Origin: Berkiella sp963829835
GTDB taxonomy: Bacteria; Pseudomonadota; Gammaproteobacteria; Berkiellales; Berkiellaceae
Reading direction: 5' to 3'
Assembly: GCA_963829835.1 (NCBI GenBank)
Contig: CAWHKC010000004.1
Span: forward strand, 930,001 to 994,000
DNA: 64,000 nt
Within the stretch, counting starts at the first letter, position 1. Each line of letters opens with the position of its first letter. Below are positions 40,587 to 50,054 of the stretch, in pieces. The notes under the pieces were generated by a model, which had not been told where the DNA came from, ran no database searches, and saw only the letters and a program-made list of their open reading frames with translations. Position numbers and translations under genes: made by a program.

Positions 40587-41705
40587 CTAGAGACGCATTG
40601 GCATCACGACATAGGAGTGTCGATGAGCCCCAGGCGCGTCAACTAAAGGTGCTTCAAACAAAATAACATGATTGGGATCGGTAAAAGACACGCTCACCAT
40701 TTCGGATTTGATAATATTGAGGTATTCAATTAGATAACTAGCATTTGCGCCAATTTCAATCGAAGGTCCTTGATAGGAAATCTCGACCTCATCTTCCACT
40801 TCATCTTTATCCGGGGTGGTCGCAATAATGCGCAGCAAGCTCGAGGTGAATTGTAATCCCACGCCGCGGTATTTATCTGTAAACAAAACCGCCACGCGTG
40901 ACAGTGCTTGTTTTAAAAGCTCTCGCGACACCTCAAATTGATGGGGTGGCGCCTGCGGGAGAACACGTTGATAGTCGGGAAATTTCCCTTCGATCAATTT
41001 TGTAACAAAGCTGGTGTGCGTACTTACGGCGCGTAAATGATTTTTCCCTATCACCAGCCCTATTTCTTCATCCCCTTCTGCAAACAAGCGCTGCATTTCT
41101 AAAACAGCCTTACGAGGAACAATAACGGCCAAGGGCTGTGTCACATTAGCGCGCACAGGTAATGCCATGGTTGCCAAACGATGGCCATCAGTGGCCACCA
41201 TGCGGACTTCTTCTTGATTAAACACCATTAACACACCATTAAGATAATAACGCACATCTTGGTGGGCCATCGCAAAGCAAGTGACATCTAATAGTTGACG
41301 CAAAATACTCTGCTTCACGGAGAGTTCAACATCCCCCGCGCTCTCTTCTACCTTGGGAAAATTCATCGCCGGCAAACACGCTACGCTATAGCGACTTCTC
41401 CCTGAGCGAACAACCACTTTGTTGTCAGCCATTTCAAATGAAATCACCGCGTGCTCTGGAAGTGCCTTACAAATATCAATTAATTTTTTTCCAGGAATCG
41501 TCGTCGCCCCTGCCACAGCGGGTTGCGTTAAAGGAACACGTGCAATCATCTCTATTTCAAGATCGGTGCCCGTTAATGAAAGCAATTGGCTTTTCACAAC
41601 CACTAAAATATTAGAGAGGATTGGCAATGTTTGGCGACGCTCAACAGCGCCTTGAACACGCTGCAAGGGTTTGAGTAAGGCTTCTCGAGGGATGGTAAAT
41701 TGCAT
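40587..41705 (-). CDS. dnaN: DNA polymerase III beta sliding clamp
   Basis: Ring-shaped processivity clamp. The 372-residue product starts MQFTIPREALLKPLQRVQGA and shows the three-domain clamp pattern: RRQTLPILSNILV, VRSGRSRYSVACLPAMNFPK, VRMVATDGHRLATM, and the C-terminal DAPGAHRHSYVVMPMRL. Length is near normal (E. coli 366). It lies 14 bp after dnaA and 5 bp before recF, in the standard dnaA-dnaN-recF operon. Confidence 0.97.
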   Translation of the reverse strand: MQFTIPREALLKPLQRVQGAVERRQTLPILSNILVVVKSQLLSLTGTDLEIEMIARVPLTQPAVAGATTIPGKKLIDICKALPEHAVISFEMADNKVVVRSGRSRYSVACLPAMNFPKVEESAGDVELSVKQSILRQLLDVTCFAMAHQDVRYYLNGVLMVFNQEEVRMVATDGHRLATMALPVRANVTQPLAVIVPRKAVLEMQRLFAEGDEEIGLVIGKNHLRAVSTHTSFVTKLIEGKFPDYQRVLPQAPPHQFEVSRELLKQALSRVAVLFTDKYRGVGLQFTSSLLRIIATTPDKDEVEDEVEISYQGPSIEIGANASYLIEYLNIIKSEMVSVSFTDPNHVILFEAPLVDAPGAHRHSYVVMPMRL

Positions 41706-41719
41706 TTTTCTTTACGCTT

Positions 41720-43060
41720 TTACGTCGACATAATACGCGTTAAATTAGAGAAATCTTCACCAATATCTGCATCTGTCTCACGCATTCTCTTAATTGTGCG
41801 GCAAGCATGTAAGACAGTTGTATGATCTCTTCCACCAAAGGCTTCGCCAATTTCCGGCAAGCTATGGTTGGTTAATTCTTTACATAACGTCATCGCCATT
41901 TGGCGCGGTCTTGCAACAGAACGATTGCGGCGTTTAGACAAAAGATCAGACACTTTAATTTTGTAATACTCAGCAACCATCCGCAAAATATTATCCATTG
42001 AAACTAATTTGTCTTGTAATGCCAACACATCTTTCAAGGCTTCTTGAACAAATTCTAATGTAATAGCGCTGCCGGTAAATTGCGCATTAGCAATAATTCT
42101 TTTAAGCGCCCCTTCCAATTCTCGCACGTTTGAGCGAATACGTTTGGCAATAAAGAAGGCGACTTCATGTGGTAAAACCATTCCGCTGTGTTCTGCTTTG
42201 CTAATTAAAATGGCAACGCGTGTTTCCAGCTCTGGTGGTTCAACTGCCACGGTGAGTCCTGAGCCAAATCGTGATTGCAATCTTTCTTCAATGCCATTAA
42301 TTTCTTTTGGATAGCGATCAGAGGTTAAAATAATTTGTTGCTGCCCTTCTAACAAAGCGTTGAAGGTATGAAAAAATTCTTCTTGTGAGCGTTCTTTGCC
42401 TGCAAAAAATTGAATATCATCGATGAGCAGCGCGTCGACCGAGCGATAAAAGCGTTTGAATTCATTGATAGCATTGCTTTGTAATGCTTTCACCATATCA
42501 GCAACAAAGCGCTCAGAATGCAAATACACCACATTCGCTTCTTTGTTTCGGTGCGCTTTAATGGCATTACCTATCGCGTGCATTAAGTGTGTTTTTCCAA
42601 GGCCAACTCCCCCATATAAAAATAAAGGGTTATAAGCACCGCCTGGGTTTTCTGCTACTTGTTTGGCTGCCGCTTCGGCAAGCTGATTAGATTTACCCAC
42701 AACAAAATTTTCAAAGACAAAATTAGGATTTAAGTTACTCTGATGGGAAACTTTTGGGTGAGGCACATTCGTAGGTCGTGCTGGTGGTTGGGAAACGGCC
42801 TCTTCTTGAGGCACGTGACGCTCACCGATACCGATGGTAACGCGTTGTGCTTTACCATGATTTAGCTCTATCAAAAGTTGTGAAATCCGCGCCAAATAAT
42901 CTTGTGATATGCCGTCCAGTACATACTGGTTTGGTGCCCATAATATGAGTCCACCATTCGTTTCTTCGGCTTGTAATGGGCTAATCCACTGATTAAACGT
43001 AGATTGCGGAACTTCTTCTTTGAGGCGCTGCAAACACTGCTGCCAAAGTGATAACTCCAC
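41720..43060 (-). CDS. dnaA: Chromosomal replication initiator DnaA
   Basis: AAA+ ATPase that melts oriC. The 446-residue product has domain I (LWQQCLQRLKEEVPQSTFNQ), a short linker, the AAA+ core with Walker A GGVGLGKTHLMHAIG and Walker B ALLIDDIQFFAGKE, and domain IV with the DnaA signature GGRDHTTVLHACRTI. It starts with GTG at 43060, AGGAG upstream. The divergent 1.2 kb region toward rpmH holds the DnaA boxes. Domain II is short, as in many Legionellales. Confidence 0.97.
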   Translation of the reverse strand: MELSLWQQCLQRLKEEVPQSTFNQWISPLQAEETNGGLILWAPNQYVLDGISQDYLARISQLLIELNHGKAQRVTIGIGERHVPQEEAVSQPPARPTNVPHPKVSHQSNLNPNFVFENFVVGKSNQLAEAAAKQVAENPGGAYNPLFLYGGVGLGKTHLMHAIGNAIKAHRNKEANVVYLHSERFVADMVKALQSNAINEFKRFYRSVDALLIDDIQFFAGKERSQEEFFHTFNALLEGQQQIILTSDRYPKEINGIEERLQSRFGSGLTVAVEPPELETRVAILISKAEHSGMVLPHEVAFFIAKRIRSNVRELEGALKRIIANAQFTGSAITLEFVQEALKDVLALQDKLVSMDNILRMVAEYYKIKVSDLLSKRRNRSVARPRQMAMTLCKELTNHSLPEIGEAFGGRDHTTVLHACRTIKRMRETDADIGEDFSNLTRIMST

Positions 43061-44272
43061 CGCTCTATCAACTCCTACCGGTTATCCAATCGTTAAAATT
43101 TAAAGCAAAAAAATTCGTCGCATTTGCAATGCAAAACAAAATTTAGTTGGAAAATTAAAATAGTGCCTTAGGCTCACCGAACATTCTAACCCCCTTCTCT
43201 CAAGTTATCCACACTGTTTTTTTGTCACAAACAGATGTTATCCACTAACTTTCAATGAATAGCTGTGTGTAAAAGTGATTAAGGTTGTTAATAATACGAT
43301 GAGTTATCCCACCTCATCCCCAAAGCCCCTTTTTATCCACATGTTGTGCCCAGGCGCTACAGCTTTCACACACAAAGCTTATGTTATTGTAATATATTGA
43401 AAGCATTCCCGTTTTTAGGGTTATCAACAGTTTTTTTCTCCTCTAATCTTAATCAAAGTAGATCATTTGAATAATACTAATGTTTATTACTGGAAGAATT
43501 AAAATTAAAAAAGCCAGATGGCTTAACACGCACAGCGGCTTTGCTCACCGCTTCCACAAGACCAGCATGCTGCGATGCTTGCCCTTCGAAGCCTTTGAGG
43601 CGTAGTAGGGTTATCCACACCCCATCCTGTATAAGCTCTTATTAAGATGTAACTTAGATGGAGAGAAGTAAGCGCTTAATACCCAATTGCGTAAATCATC
43701 AATGTTATCCCCAGGACATCCCCTGCTTGTCAGCCCTAAAAACAGCTTTCAAATACGCACCTAACCTCTTCTTTATAAAGCAAAATAGTGAGTTATGCAC
43801 AGATTTTTTACGCTTAATAATCATTATCAATCTAGATCTTATAAAACATTAATTATTATTTACTTTGTACTTCAAAATAGAGTAAGTTTTCGTGCTTTTA
43901 AAATAGGAAATATGTGGATAAGTCTATGGATCGATGAGGGTGAACCCTGTGTAGAAAGTGATGCTTTGAGGTTAAAACTCAAGAAAGCAAAGTTATGCAC
44001 AGATGAATACAGCTTGTATCTCATAGTCATACACAGACTTCTATTCACGCTAATGCTCTGTTTTATTTAGATTTTTATGATTTATCCGCAAAAAATGCTT
44101 CTCTTAACATTAATCTTAGATCTAAACATTCTTGTATAACTTCAATTTAATTTAAGATCTCAATGTGCGGGAACCTGCGATGTATCTTGACTTTGAAAGG
44201 GTGATCGCATATAGTTAACCGCCTAATTTTTAGGGATTTATTCGGACAAGTTAATTAACTCATGGAGTTACC
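43061..44272. other. Replication origin region (oriC) between dnaA and rpmH
   Basis: A 1.2 kb AT-rich gene-free stretch in the classic dnaA-rpmH position. Consensus DnaA boxes TTATCCACA occur at 43205-43213, 43333-43341 and 43611-43619; close variants at 43238-43246 (TTATCCACT), 43421-43429 (TTATCAACA), 43705-43713 (TTATCCCCA), 43793-43801 and 43993-44001 (TTATGCACA), 44082-44090 (TTATCCGCA) and, inverted, 43913-43921 (TGTGGATAA). A very AT-rich part at about 43800-43880 is a likely unwinding element. Short open frames here have no ribosome sites or recognisable products. Promoters of dnaA and rpmH must also lie here. Confidence 0.88.
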
Positions 44273-44428
44273 GTGAAACGTACTTTTCAAAGAAAGAGTC
44301 AAGTAAGACGGGCCAGAACACACGGCTTTCGTGCGCGTATGAAAACCAAGGGTGGAAGAGCGGTTCTTGCTAATCGTCGCCGTAAAGGACGAAAGAGATT
44401 AGCTCCTGTAGGTGGAACGAAGAAGTAA
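44273..44428 (+). CDS. rpmH: 50S ribosomal protein L34
   Basis: A 51-residue, very basic ribosomal protein: MKRTFQRKSQVRRARTHGFR, then ARMKTKGGRAVLANRRRKGR and KRLAPVGGTKK. It starts with GTG (44273-44275) with GGAG 5 bp upstream; an ATG at 44262 hits a stop at once. The C-terminus is about five residues longer than E. coli L34 (46). It is the first gene right of oriC and leads the rpmH-rnpA-yidD-yidC run. Confidence 0.97.
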   Translation: MKRTFQRKSQVRRARTHGFRARMKTKGGRAVLANRRRKGRKRLAPVGGTKK

Positions 44429-44502
44429 TCCCCTGCAATGCTTTAGCATCCTCGTAGGATTGGTTTGAGTTGTGGTTCTATTGTTGTTTATAGGGTATTA
44501 AG

Positions 44503-44880
44503 CTGACAATCATCGAGCAAAGTTGTTTAGTTTTCCCAAAAAAAAATCGATTGCTTATTCCTAGCGATTTTCAGCGAGTATTTAAGCAAGGGCGCAAGCA
44601 ACGAGGGGCGTTATTTACGCTCTTTAGTTGTACAAACGGAAAATTAAACGCTCGATTAGGTTTAGCTATTGCTAAGAAACATGTTCCTTTAGCGGTAGAT
44701 AGAAATCGCGTTAAGCGGATGATTCGCGAAAGTTTTCGCTACCATCAAGAAGCATTAAAAGGGAACGATATTGTTGTGCTCATGCAACGCAAGTTCCCAG
44801 AACTCAGCAATACGTCGATGCAAGAGGATTTAAACCAGCAATGGCAATACTTAATGAGATCTTTGCGCGGTTTATATTAG
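44503..44880 (+). CDS. rnpA: Ribonuclease P protein component, apparently with a non-standard start
   Basis: Protein subunit of RNase P, which trims the 5' ends of tRNA precursors. The RNR signature LGLAIAKKHVPLAVDRNRVK and the N-terminal VFPKKNRLLIPSDFQRVFKQ are clear. Family homology starts at or before FPKKNRL (44533), yet the frame between the stop at 44491 and there has no ATG, GTG or TTG. The first usual start is TTG 44551, which would cut off the conserved FPKKNR and lacks a ribosome site. CTG 44503 has AGGG 7 bp upstream and gives 125 residues (E. coli 119), so I use it as an inference. A run of nine As (44538-44546) lies in the frame. The end overlaps yidD by 40 bp. Confidence 0.85.
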   Translation: MTIIEQSCLVFPKKNRLLIPSDFQRVFKQGRKQRGALFTLFSCTNGKLNARLGLAIAKKHVPLAVDRNRVKRMIRESFRYHQEALKGNDIVVLMQRKFPELSNTSMQEDLNQQWQYLMRSLRGLY

Positions 44881-45071
44881 GCGGGATCCATTTTTATCGT
44901 TGGATTTTAAGCCCCTTACTTGGAAATCGATGTCGTTTTTATCCCTCATGTTCTCAATATGCACTGGATGCCATTGAAAAACATGGGGCAGGTTACGGCT
45001 GCTATTTAACCGTAAAAAGATTGTCGAAGTGCCATCCTTGGCATCAAGGTGGACTCGATCAAGTACCTTAG
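44841..45071 (+). CDS. yidD: Membrane protein insertion efficiency factor YidD
   Basis: A 76-residue protein with an amphipathic N-terminus (MAILNEIFARFILGGIHFYR) and the family cysteines in NRCRFYPSCSQYALDAIEKH and KRLSKCHPWHQGGLD. YidD helps YidC insert membrane proteins. It overlaps rnpA by 40 bp and precedes yidC by 22 bp, the conserved order. Length is typical. Confidence 0.94.
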   Translation: MAILNEIFARFILGGIHFYRWILSPLLGNRCRFYPSCSQYALDAIEKHGAGYGCYLTVKRLSKCHPWHQGGLDQVP

Positions 45072-45093
45072 GTCCCAACAGGATTAATCGGCA

Positions 45094-46779
45094 ATGGAAT
45101 TACAACGTACACGCATTTTTCTATTTATTTCTTTACTCGCTGTTGGGTTAGCGTTATTTAGCGCTTGGCAACAAGAACATCCTGTTACGCCAACACCAGC
45201 AACAGAAGAACTCCAAGGCATAGCTGAGCAAAAATCAGCCCCTAACGATATGCCAAGTGTTACCGCAGGTGCGCTAGCGACACCAAGTGCAAGCACCATC
45301 GCAAATCCTAATACTGTCGTTTCTGCTGCTGATGTTATTGAAATCAAAACTGATGTGTTGAATCTCCAGGTTGATAAGATAGGTGGCGATATTATTCGCG
45401 CCGAACTTCTTAAATATCCTGCGCAGCTTAATACCCCCGATAAAGGGGTTGTGATCTTAGATAAAAATAAAGACAGAGATTATATAGCGCAGTCAGGATT
45501 GATTGGTAAAGACGAATTGGGTCCTGATTCCCGAAGCCTAGGACGAGCGCACTATGAAGTTGCGCAAAATCAGTTTCAACTCGGTAATGAAAATACGCTT
45601 CGCGTTGATTTGCAATGGCACAACGATAAAGGTATCAAAGTCAACAAAACACTAACGCTAACACGCGGCAGCTACTTGGTAGATGTTAGCTATAACATTG
45701 TTAATCAAACCGCTGCACCATGGCAGGGTAGTTTCTATGGACAAATTCAGCGGGAATTTGTCAAAGAGAAGGGCAATGGCATGTTAGGGGTAAACATGTA
45801 CCAAGGTGGTGCCGTTTATACGCCAAGCAAACCCTATAAAAAGTTAAGCTATTCTGATATGAAGAAGGCGCCTTTTAAAGAACAAGTAAAGGGTGGTTGG
45901 GTAGCGCAAGTTGAACACTATTTCTTATGTGCTTGGATCCCTGATCCGCAAGCCAACAATAACTATTACTCACGTGTAGATGGCGAAAATCTATATAATG
46001 TGGGCGCTGTTACCCCAATAGAAGTGGCTCCTAATTCTAGCGAAACCATCAAAGGGGAATATTACATTGGGCCTGAAGTTGCCGATGTTTTAAAGAGTAT
46101 TTCTCCCGGTCTTAATTTAACGGTTGATTACGGTATTTTATGGCCCATTTCACAATTAATCTTTTGGTTACTCAAAACGATAAATCAATATGTTGGTAAT
46201 TGGGGTTTTTCCATTATTTTGGTGACATTGATTATCAAATTAGTGTTTTATAAACTCTCTGCTTCAAGCTATCGTTCAATGGGAAGAATGCGTTTACTCC
46301 AACCACGCATTGAATTGCTCAAAGAAAGACATAAAGACGATAAGCAGCAATTTAGTACCGCATTGATGGATCTTTACAAGAAAGAAAAAATGAATCCCTT
46401 GGGCGGTTGTTTGCCGATCTTGATTCAAATTCCTGTCTTTATTGCTTTGTACTACGTATTACTCGAAAGCGTAGAACTAAGACATGCTCCCTTTATATTG
46501 TGGATAAAAGATCTTTCTAGCCGCGATCCTTATTATGTGCTCCCATTAATTATGGGCGCTACGATGTTCCTTCAACAAAGAATGAATCCAACACCGCCGG
46601 ATCCTATTCAGGCAAAAGTGATGATGTTTATGCCGGTTATTTTTACGGTGCTATTCGTCTCATTTCCAGCAGGATTGGTTTTGTACTGGACTGTTAACAA
46701 CTTACTCTCCATTGCACAGCAATGGTTTATCACCCGCAATCTAGAGCGTGAAGGAACTGCGCCTAAAAAAGTAAAGTAG
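45094..46779 (+). CDS. yidC: Membrane protein insertase YidC
   Basis: Inner-membrane insertase and SecYEG partner. The 561-residue product has an N-terminal membrane anchor (RIFLFISLLAVGLALFSAWQ), a large periplasmic domain (about residues 60-340), and the conserved five-helix core including NWGFSIILVTLIIKLVFYKL with the hydrophilic-groove Arg region KLSASSYRSMGRMRLLQPRI, and MNPLGGCLPILIQIPVFIAL. It lacks a long basic C-terminal tail. Length is normal for gammaproteobacteria (E. coli 548). mnmE follows after 7 bp. Confidence 0.96.
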   Translation: MELQRTRIFLFISLLAVGLALFSAWQQEHPVTPTPATEELQGIAEQKSAPNDMPSVTAGALATPSASTIANPNTVVSAADVIEIKTDVLNLQVDKIGGDIIRAELLKYPAQLNTPDKGVVILDKNKDRDYIAQSGLIGKDELGPDSRSLGRAHYEVAQNQFQLGNENTLRVDLQWHNDKGIKVNKTLTLTRGSYLVDVSYNIVNQTAAPWQGSFYGQIQREFVKEKGNGMLGVNMYQGGAVYTPSKPYKKLSYSDMKKAPFKEQVKGGWVAQVEHYFLCAWIPDPQANNNYYSRVDGENLYNVGAVTPIEVAPNSSETIKGEYYIGPEVADVLKSISPGLNLTVDYGILWPISQLIFWLLKTINQYVGNWGFSIILVTLIIKLVFYKLSASSYRSMGRMRLLQPRIELLKERHKDDKQQFSTALMDLYKKEKMNPLGGCLPILIQIPVFIALYYVLLESVELRHAPFILWIKDLSSRDPYYVLPLIMGATMFLQQRMNPTPPDPIQAKVMMFMPVIFTVLFVSFPAGLVLYWTVNNLLSIAQQWFITRNLEREGTAPKKVK

Positions 46780-46786
46780 GTAAAAG

Positions 46787-48130
46787 ATGGCCGCTTATGT
46801 GACTGATACCATTGCAGCCATCGCAACCCCTCCTGGAAGAGGAGGGGTTGGCATTGTTCGAGTCTCAGGCCCCGACGTTTGCACTATCGCCTTAACCATA
46901 TTAGGTGAAATACCTAGCCCTCGTGTTGCCACATTTAAACAATTTAAAGATATGCATGGTCAGATAATCGATATGGGGTTGGCACTTTATTTTTGTGCGC
47001 CTCATTCCTTTACCGGTGAAGATGTCCTTGAATTACAGGGCCATGGCGGCCCCGTCATTATGGATATGTTATTAAGTGCCATTTTGCAATTAGGGGCACG
47101 CATTGCTGCGCCTGGTGAATTTTCGCAGCGTGCTTTTTTAAATGGCAAAATGGATTTAGCACAATGCGAAGCGGTTGCTGATTTGATTGATGCTAGCACC
47201 CAACTGGCTGCGCAAAGTGCTACGCGATCGTTGCAGGGTGTTTTTTCTAAACACATTAGTACATTAAGTCAATCCATCATGGAGCTTCGCATGTATGTCG
47301 AAGCGGCGATCGATTTTCCGGAAGAAGAGGTCGATTTTTTAAGTGATGGTGTGGTGCTTGAAAAAATCGAAGCGATTTTAGCCCAACTTCATCACCTACA
47401 AAAGAATGCAAAAGTAGGGCAGATATTAAGAGAAGGCATCACCGTTGTTTTAGCGGGTATCCCTAATGCTGGAAAGTCGAGTCTGTTAAACTTTTTAACC
47501 CAACAAGAAACCGCCATTGTGACGCCTATTGCAGGCACAACCCGTGATTTGATTAAAGAAACGATTCAAATCGAAGGCTTTCCCGTTCATCTTATCGATA
47601 CTGCGGGCATTCGAATGGATGCAGGCATTGTAGAGAAAGAAGGGATCAAACGAGCTAAAGAACAACAAGCCTTAGCGACGCATATCTTATTGATCATCGA
47701 TGCTAATTCAAAGGTTGGTTTATCTGAAGAAGAAACAGAAATTTTGCGTGATTATGGTCACAAAGTGACGATAGTCATGAATAAGATTGATATCGAAAAG
47801 ATCCCGGCAGGATTGCGCGACGGAAAAATTTATTTAAGCGCAAAAACAGGCCAAGGCATGGATGCACTTTATCAACATCTCAAAGAATGCATGGGATTGC
47901 ATGATGTTGAGAACGGCAATTTCAGTGCAAGGCGCCGTCATTTAGATGCGCTGGAAAAAACACTTAAACATTGTCAGCAAGCACAAAGTCAATTAGTGCA
48001 ATTTAAAGCTGGAGAATTGGTGGCACAAGAACTTAAGTTTGCTCAAGAAGCGCTATCTGAAATTGTTGGCGTCGTTACAGCCGATGATTTGCTGGGAAAG
48101 ATTTTTGCTAGTTTTTGTATAGGAAAATAA
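46787..48130 (+). CDS. mnmE: tRNA uridine-5-carboxymethylaminomethyl synthesis GTPase MnmE
   Basis: GTPase that with MnmG modifies wobble uridine 34 of certain tRNAs. The 447-residue product starts with the folate-binding domain (YVTDTIAAIATPPGRGGVGI), has G1 AGIPNAGKSSLLN, G2/G3 GTTRDLIKETI and DTAGIR, G4 NKID, and ends with the invariant FCIGK whose Cys is needed for the reaction. It lies 1 bp before mnmG, its partner, and the two are co-expressed. Confidence 0.96.
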   Translation: MAAYVTDTIAAIATPPGRGGVGIVRVSGPDVCTIALTILGEIPSPRVATFKQFKDMHGQIIDMGLALYFCAPHSFTGEDVLELQGHGGPVIMDMLLSAILQLGARIAAPGEFSQRAFLNGKMDLAQCEAVADLIDASTQLAAQSATRSLQGVFSKHISTLSQSIMELRMYVEAAIDFPEEEVDFLSDGVVLEKIEAILAQLHHLQKNAKVGQILREGITVVLAGIPNAGKSSLLNFLTQQETAIVTPIAGTTRDLIKETIQIEGFPVHLIDTAGIRMDAGIVEKEGIKRAKEQQALATHILLIIDANSKVGLSEEETEILRDYGHKVTIVMNKIDIEKIPAGLRDGKIYLSAKTGQGMDALYQHLKECMGLHDVENGNFSARRRHLDALEKTLKHCQQAQSQLVQFKAGELVAQELKFAQEALSEIVGVVTADDLLGKIFASFCIGK

Positions 48131-48131
48131 G

Positions 48132-50054
48132 ATGAATTTTCCAGAAAATTTTGATGTGATTGTGGTTGGGGGCGGCCATGCCGGAACAGAAGCTGCCTTA
48201 GCATGCGCACGTATGGGCGTTAAAACATTACTACTGACGCATAATATCGAAACCTTGGGACAAATGTCTTGTAATCCTGCTATTGGTGGAATAGGTAAGG
48301 GACATCTCGTAAAAGAAATCGATGCCTTGGGTGGCTTTATGGCCCAGGCTGCGGATGTGGGTGGTATTCAATTTCGCACCCTCAATGCCAGCAAAGGGCC
48401 TGCAGTTAGGGCAACCCGCGCCCAAGCGGACAGACTGCTTTACAAGCAGGCCATACGCCACAAATTAGAAAATCAGCCCAACCTATGGCTATTTCAACAA
48501 GCTGTGGATGATTTGATTTTAGAGCAAGGTGAAGCTAAAGGCGTTATAACCCAAATGGGTCTTTCATTTTATGCACGCTCTGTTGTGTTAACGGTAGGCA
48601 CTTTTTTAGCGGGTAAAATTCATATAGGTTTAAATAATTATCAAGGTGGAAGAGCAGGGTGCCCACCCGCTAAGAATTTAGCGGACAGATTACGTGAAAT
48701 GCCTTTTACCATGGGACGCTTAAAAACTGGAACACCGCCACGAATTGATGCGCGCTCAATCGATTTTTCACAGCTTATTGAACAACCTGGTGATTTACCG
48801 GTTCCCGTGTTTTCCTATTTGGGAAACAAAGAACAGCATCCCGCGCAAATCAGTTGTTATATCACGCACACCAATGAGCAAACACACGACATCATCCGTC
48901 AAGGGTTAGACCGATCGCCCTTGTTCTCTGGTGTTATTGAGGGCGTGGGTCCGCGTTATTGTCCCTCCATTGAAGACAAAGTGGTTCGCTTTAAAGATAA
49001 AACGTCACATCAGATCTTTTTAGAGCCTGAAGGTTTAACGACCCACGAAATTTATCCCAATGGGATCTCGACCAGTTTGCCATTTGATATTCAGATTAAA
49101 TTGGTAAGAAGTATGAAAGGCTTAGAAAAAGCCCATATTACGCGCCCTGGATATGCCATTGAATATGATTATTTTGATCCCCGTGAATTGGAGCCAAGCT
49201 TACAATCGCGTCATGTAAAAGGATTGTTTTTGGCTGGCCAAATTAATGGCACCACCGGATATGAAGAAGCTGCCGCTCAAGGGATTGTTGCAGGCATTAA
49301 CGCTGCGCGCCTTACTCAAGGTGAACCGATGTGGACGGTGCGTCGAGATGAAGCCTATATTGGCGTGCTTATCGATGATTTAATTACGCATGGCACATTA
49401 GAACCTTATCGCATGTTTACGTCGCGTGCTGAGCATCGTTTATTATTGCGCGAAGATAATGCAGACTTACGCTTAACCGAAATCGGTTATGCGATGGGGT
49501 TAGTTTCATCAGATAGATGGCAACATTTTAATCAGAAAAAAGAAGCGATTGCACGTTTCTCTCAATTGATGAAAACGGTATCGATATTTCCACATGATCC
49601 CGATGCCACACTCCTGAAAGAGAACGCTCAGGTCGAGTTAGCTAGAGATTGCAAATTAATGGAATTAATCACGCGCCCTGAAGTGAATAGTCAACTCCTT
49701 TTATCATTGCCAAAAGTGAAAGCAGCCTTAGAAAAAGAAGGCTTAAGTATGGATAGTATTTCATTGCAAGCCATCGAGCAGGCTGAAATACAAGCAAAAT
49801 ATGCAGGCTATATTGCCAAGCAAACCTTAGAAATACAAAAATGTGCAAAACATGAAAACACTCAAATTCCTGAAGGCTTCGAATTTAAGGGAATTTCAGG
49901 GTTATCCACAGAAATTGTTGAGAAATTAACCAGAACTAAACCGAAAACAGTGGGCATGGCATCCCGGATCCCAGGCGTGACCCCGGCGGCTATTTCATTA
50001 CTACTGATTTACATCAAAAAACATCAAAGTATTAAAGAGTTAGAGTGTCAATGA
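48132..50054 (+). CDS. mnmG: tRNA uridine-5-carboxymethylaminomethyl synthesis enzyme MnmG
   Basis: FAD-dependent partner of MnmE. The 640-residue product carries the FAD motif VIVVGGGHAGTEAALACARM, the family motif MSCNPAIGGIGKGHLVKEID, GRLKTGTPPRID, and the C-terminal helical domain ending in AISLLLIYIKKH. Length is close to E. coli (629). Its stop overlaps the rsmG start as ATGA. A DnaA-box-like TTATCCACA at 49912-49920 is inside the coding region and likely fortuitous. Confidence 0.96.
   Translation: MNFPENFDVIVVGGGHAGTEAALACARMGVKTLLLTHNIETLGQMSCNPAIGGIGKGHLVKEIDALGGFMAQAADVGGIQFRTLNASKGPAVRATRAQADRLLYKQAIRHKLENQPNLWLFQQAVDDLILEQGEAKGVITQMGLSFYARSVVLTVGTFLAGKIHIGLNNYQGGRAGCPPAKNLADRLREMPFTMGRLKTGTPPRIDARSIDFSQLIEQPGDLPVPVFSYLGNKEQHPAQISCYITHTNEQTHDIIRQGLDRSPLFSGVIEGVGPRYCPSIEDKVVRFKDKTSHQIFLEPEGLTTHEIYPNGISTSLPFDIQIKLVRSMKGLEKAHITRPGYAIEYDYFDPRELEPSLQSRHVKGLFLAGQINGTTGYEEAAAQGIVAGINAARLTQGEPMWTVRRDEAYIGVLIDDLITHGTLEPYRMFTSRAEHRLLLREDNADLRLTEIGYAMGLVSSDRWQHFNQKKEAIARFSQLMKTVSIFPHDPDATLLKENAQVELARDCKLMELITRPEVNSQLLLSLPKVKAALEKEGLSMDSISLQAIEQAEIQAKYAGYIAKQTLEIQKCAKHENTQIPEGFEFKGISGLSTEIVEKLTRTKPKTVGMASRIPGVTPAAISLLLIYIKKHQSIKELECQ

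Noticed and set aside
41537..41542. CACGTG cores in dnaN and dnaA (41537 and 42812) as further parS sites
   Set aside because: Only the central six bases match; the flanking half-sites of parS are absent.
43658..44070. Two short open frames inside the dnaA-rpmH gap
   Set aside because: They lie in AT-rich origin DNA with DnaA boxes, lack ribosome sites and resemble no known protein.
49912..49920. Perfect DnaA box TTATCCACA in mnmG
   Set aside because: Single copy inside a conserved coding region with no cluster around it; probably chance.
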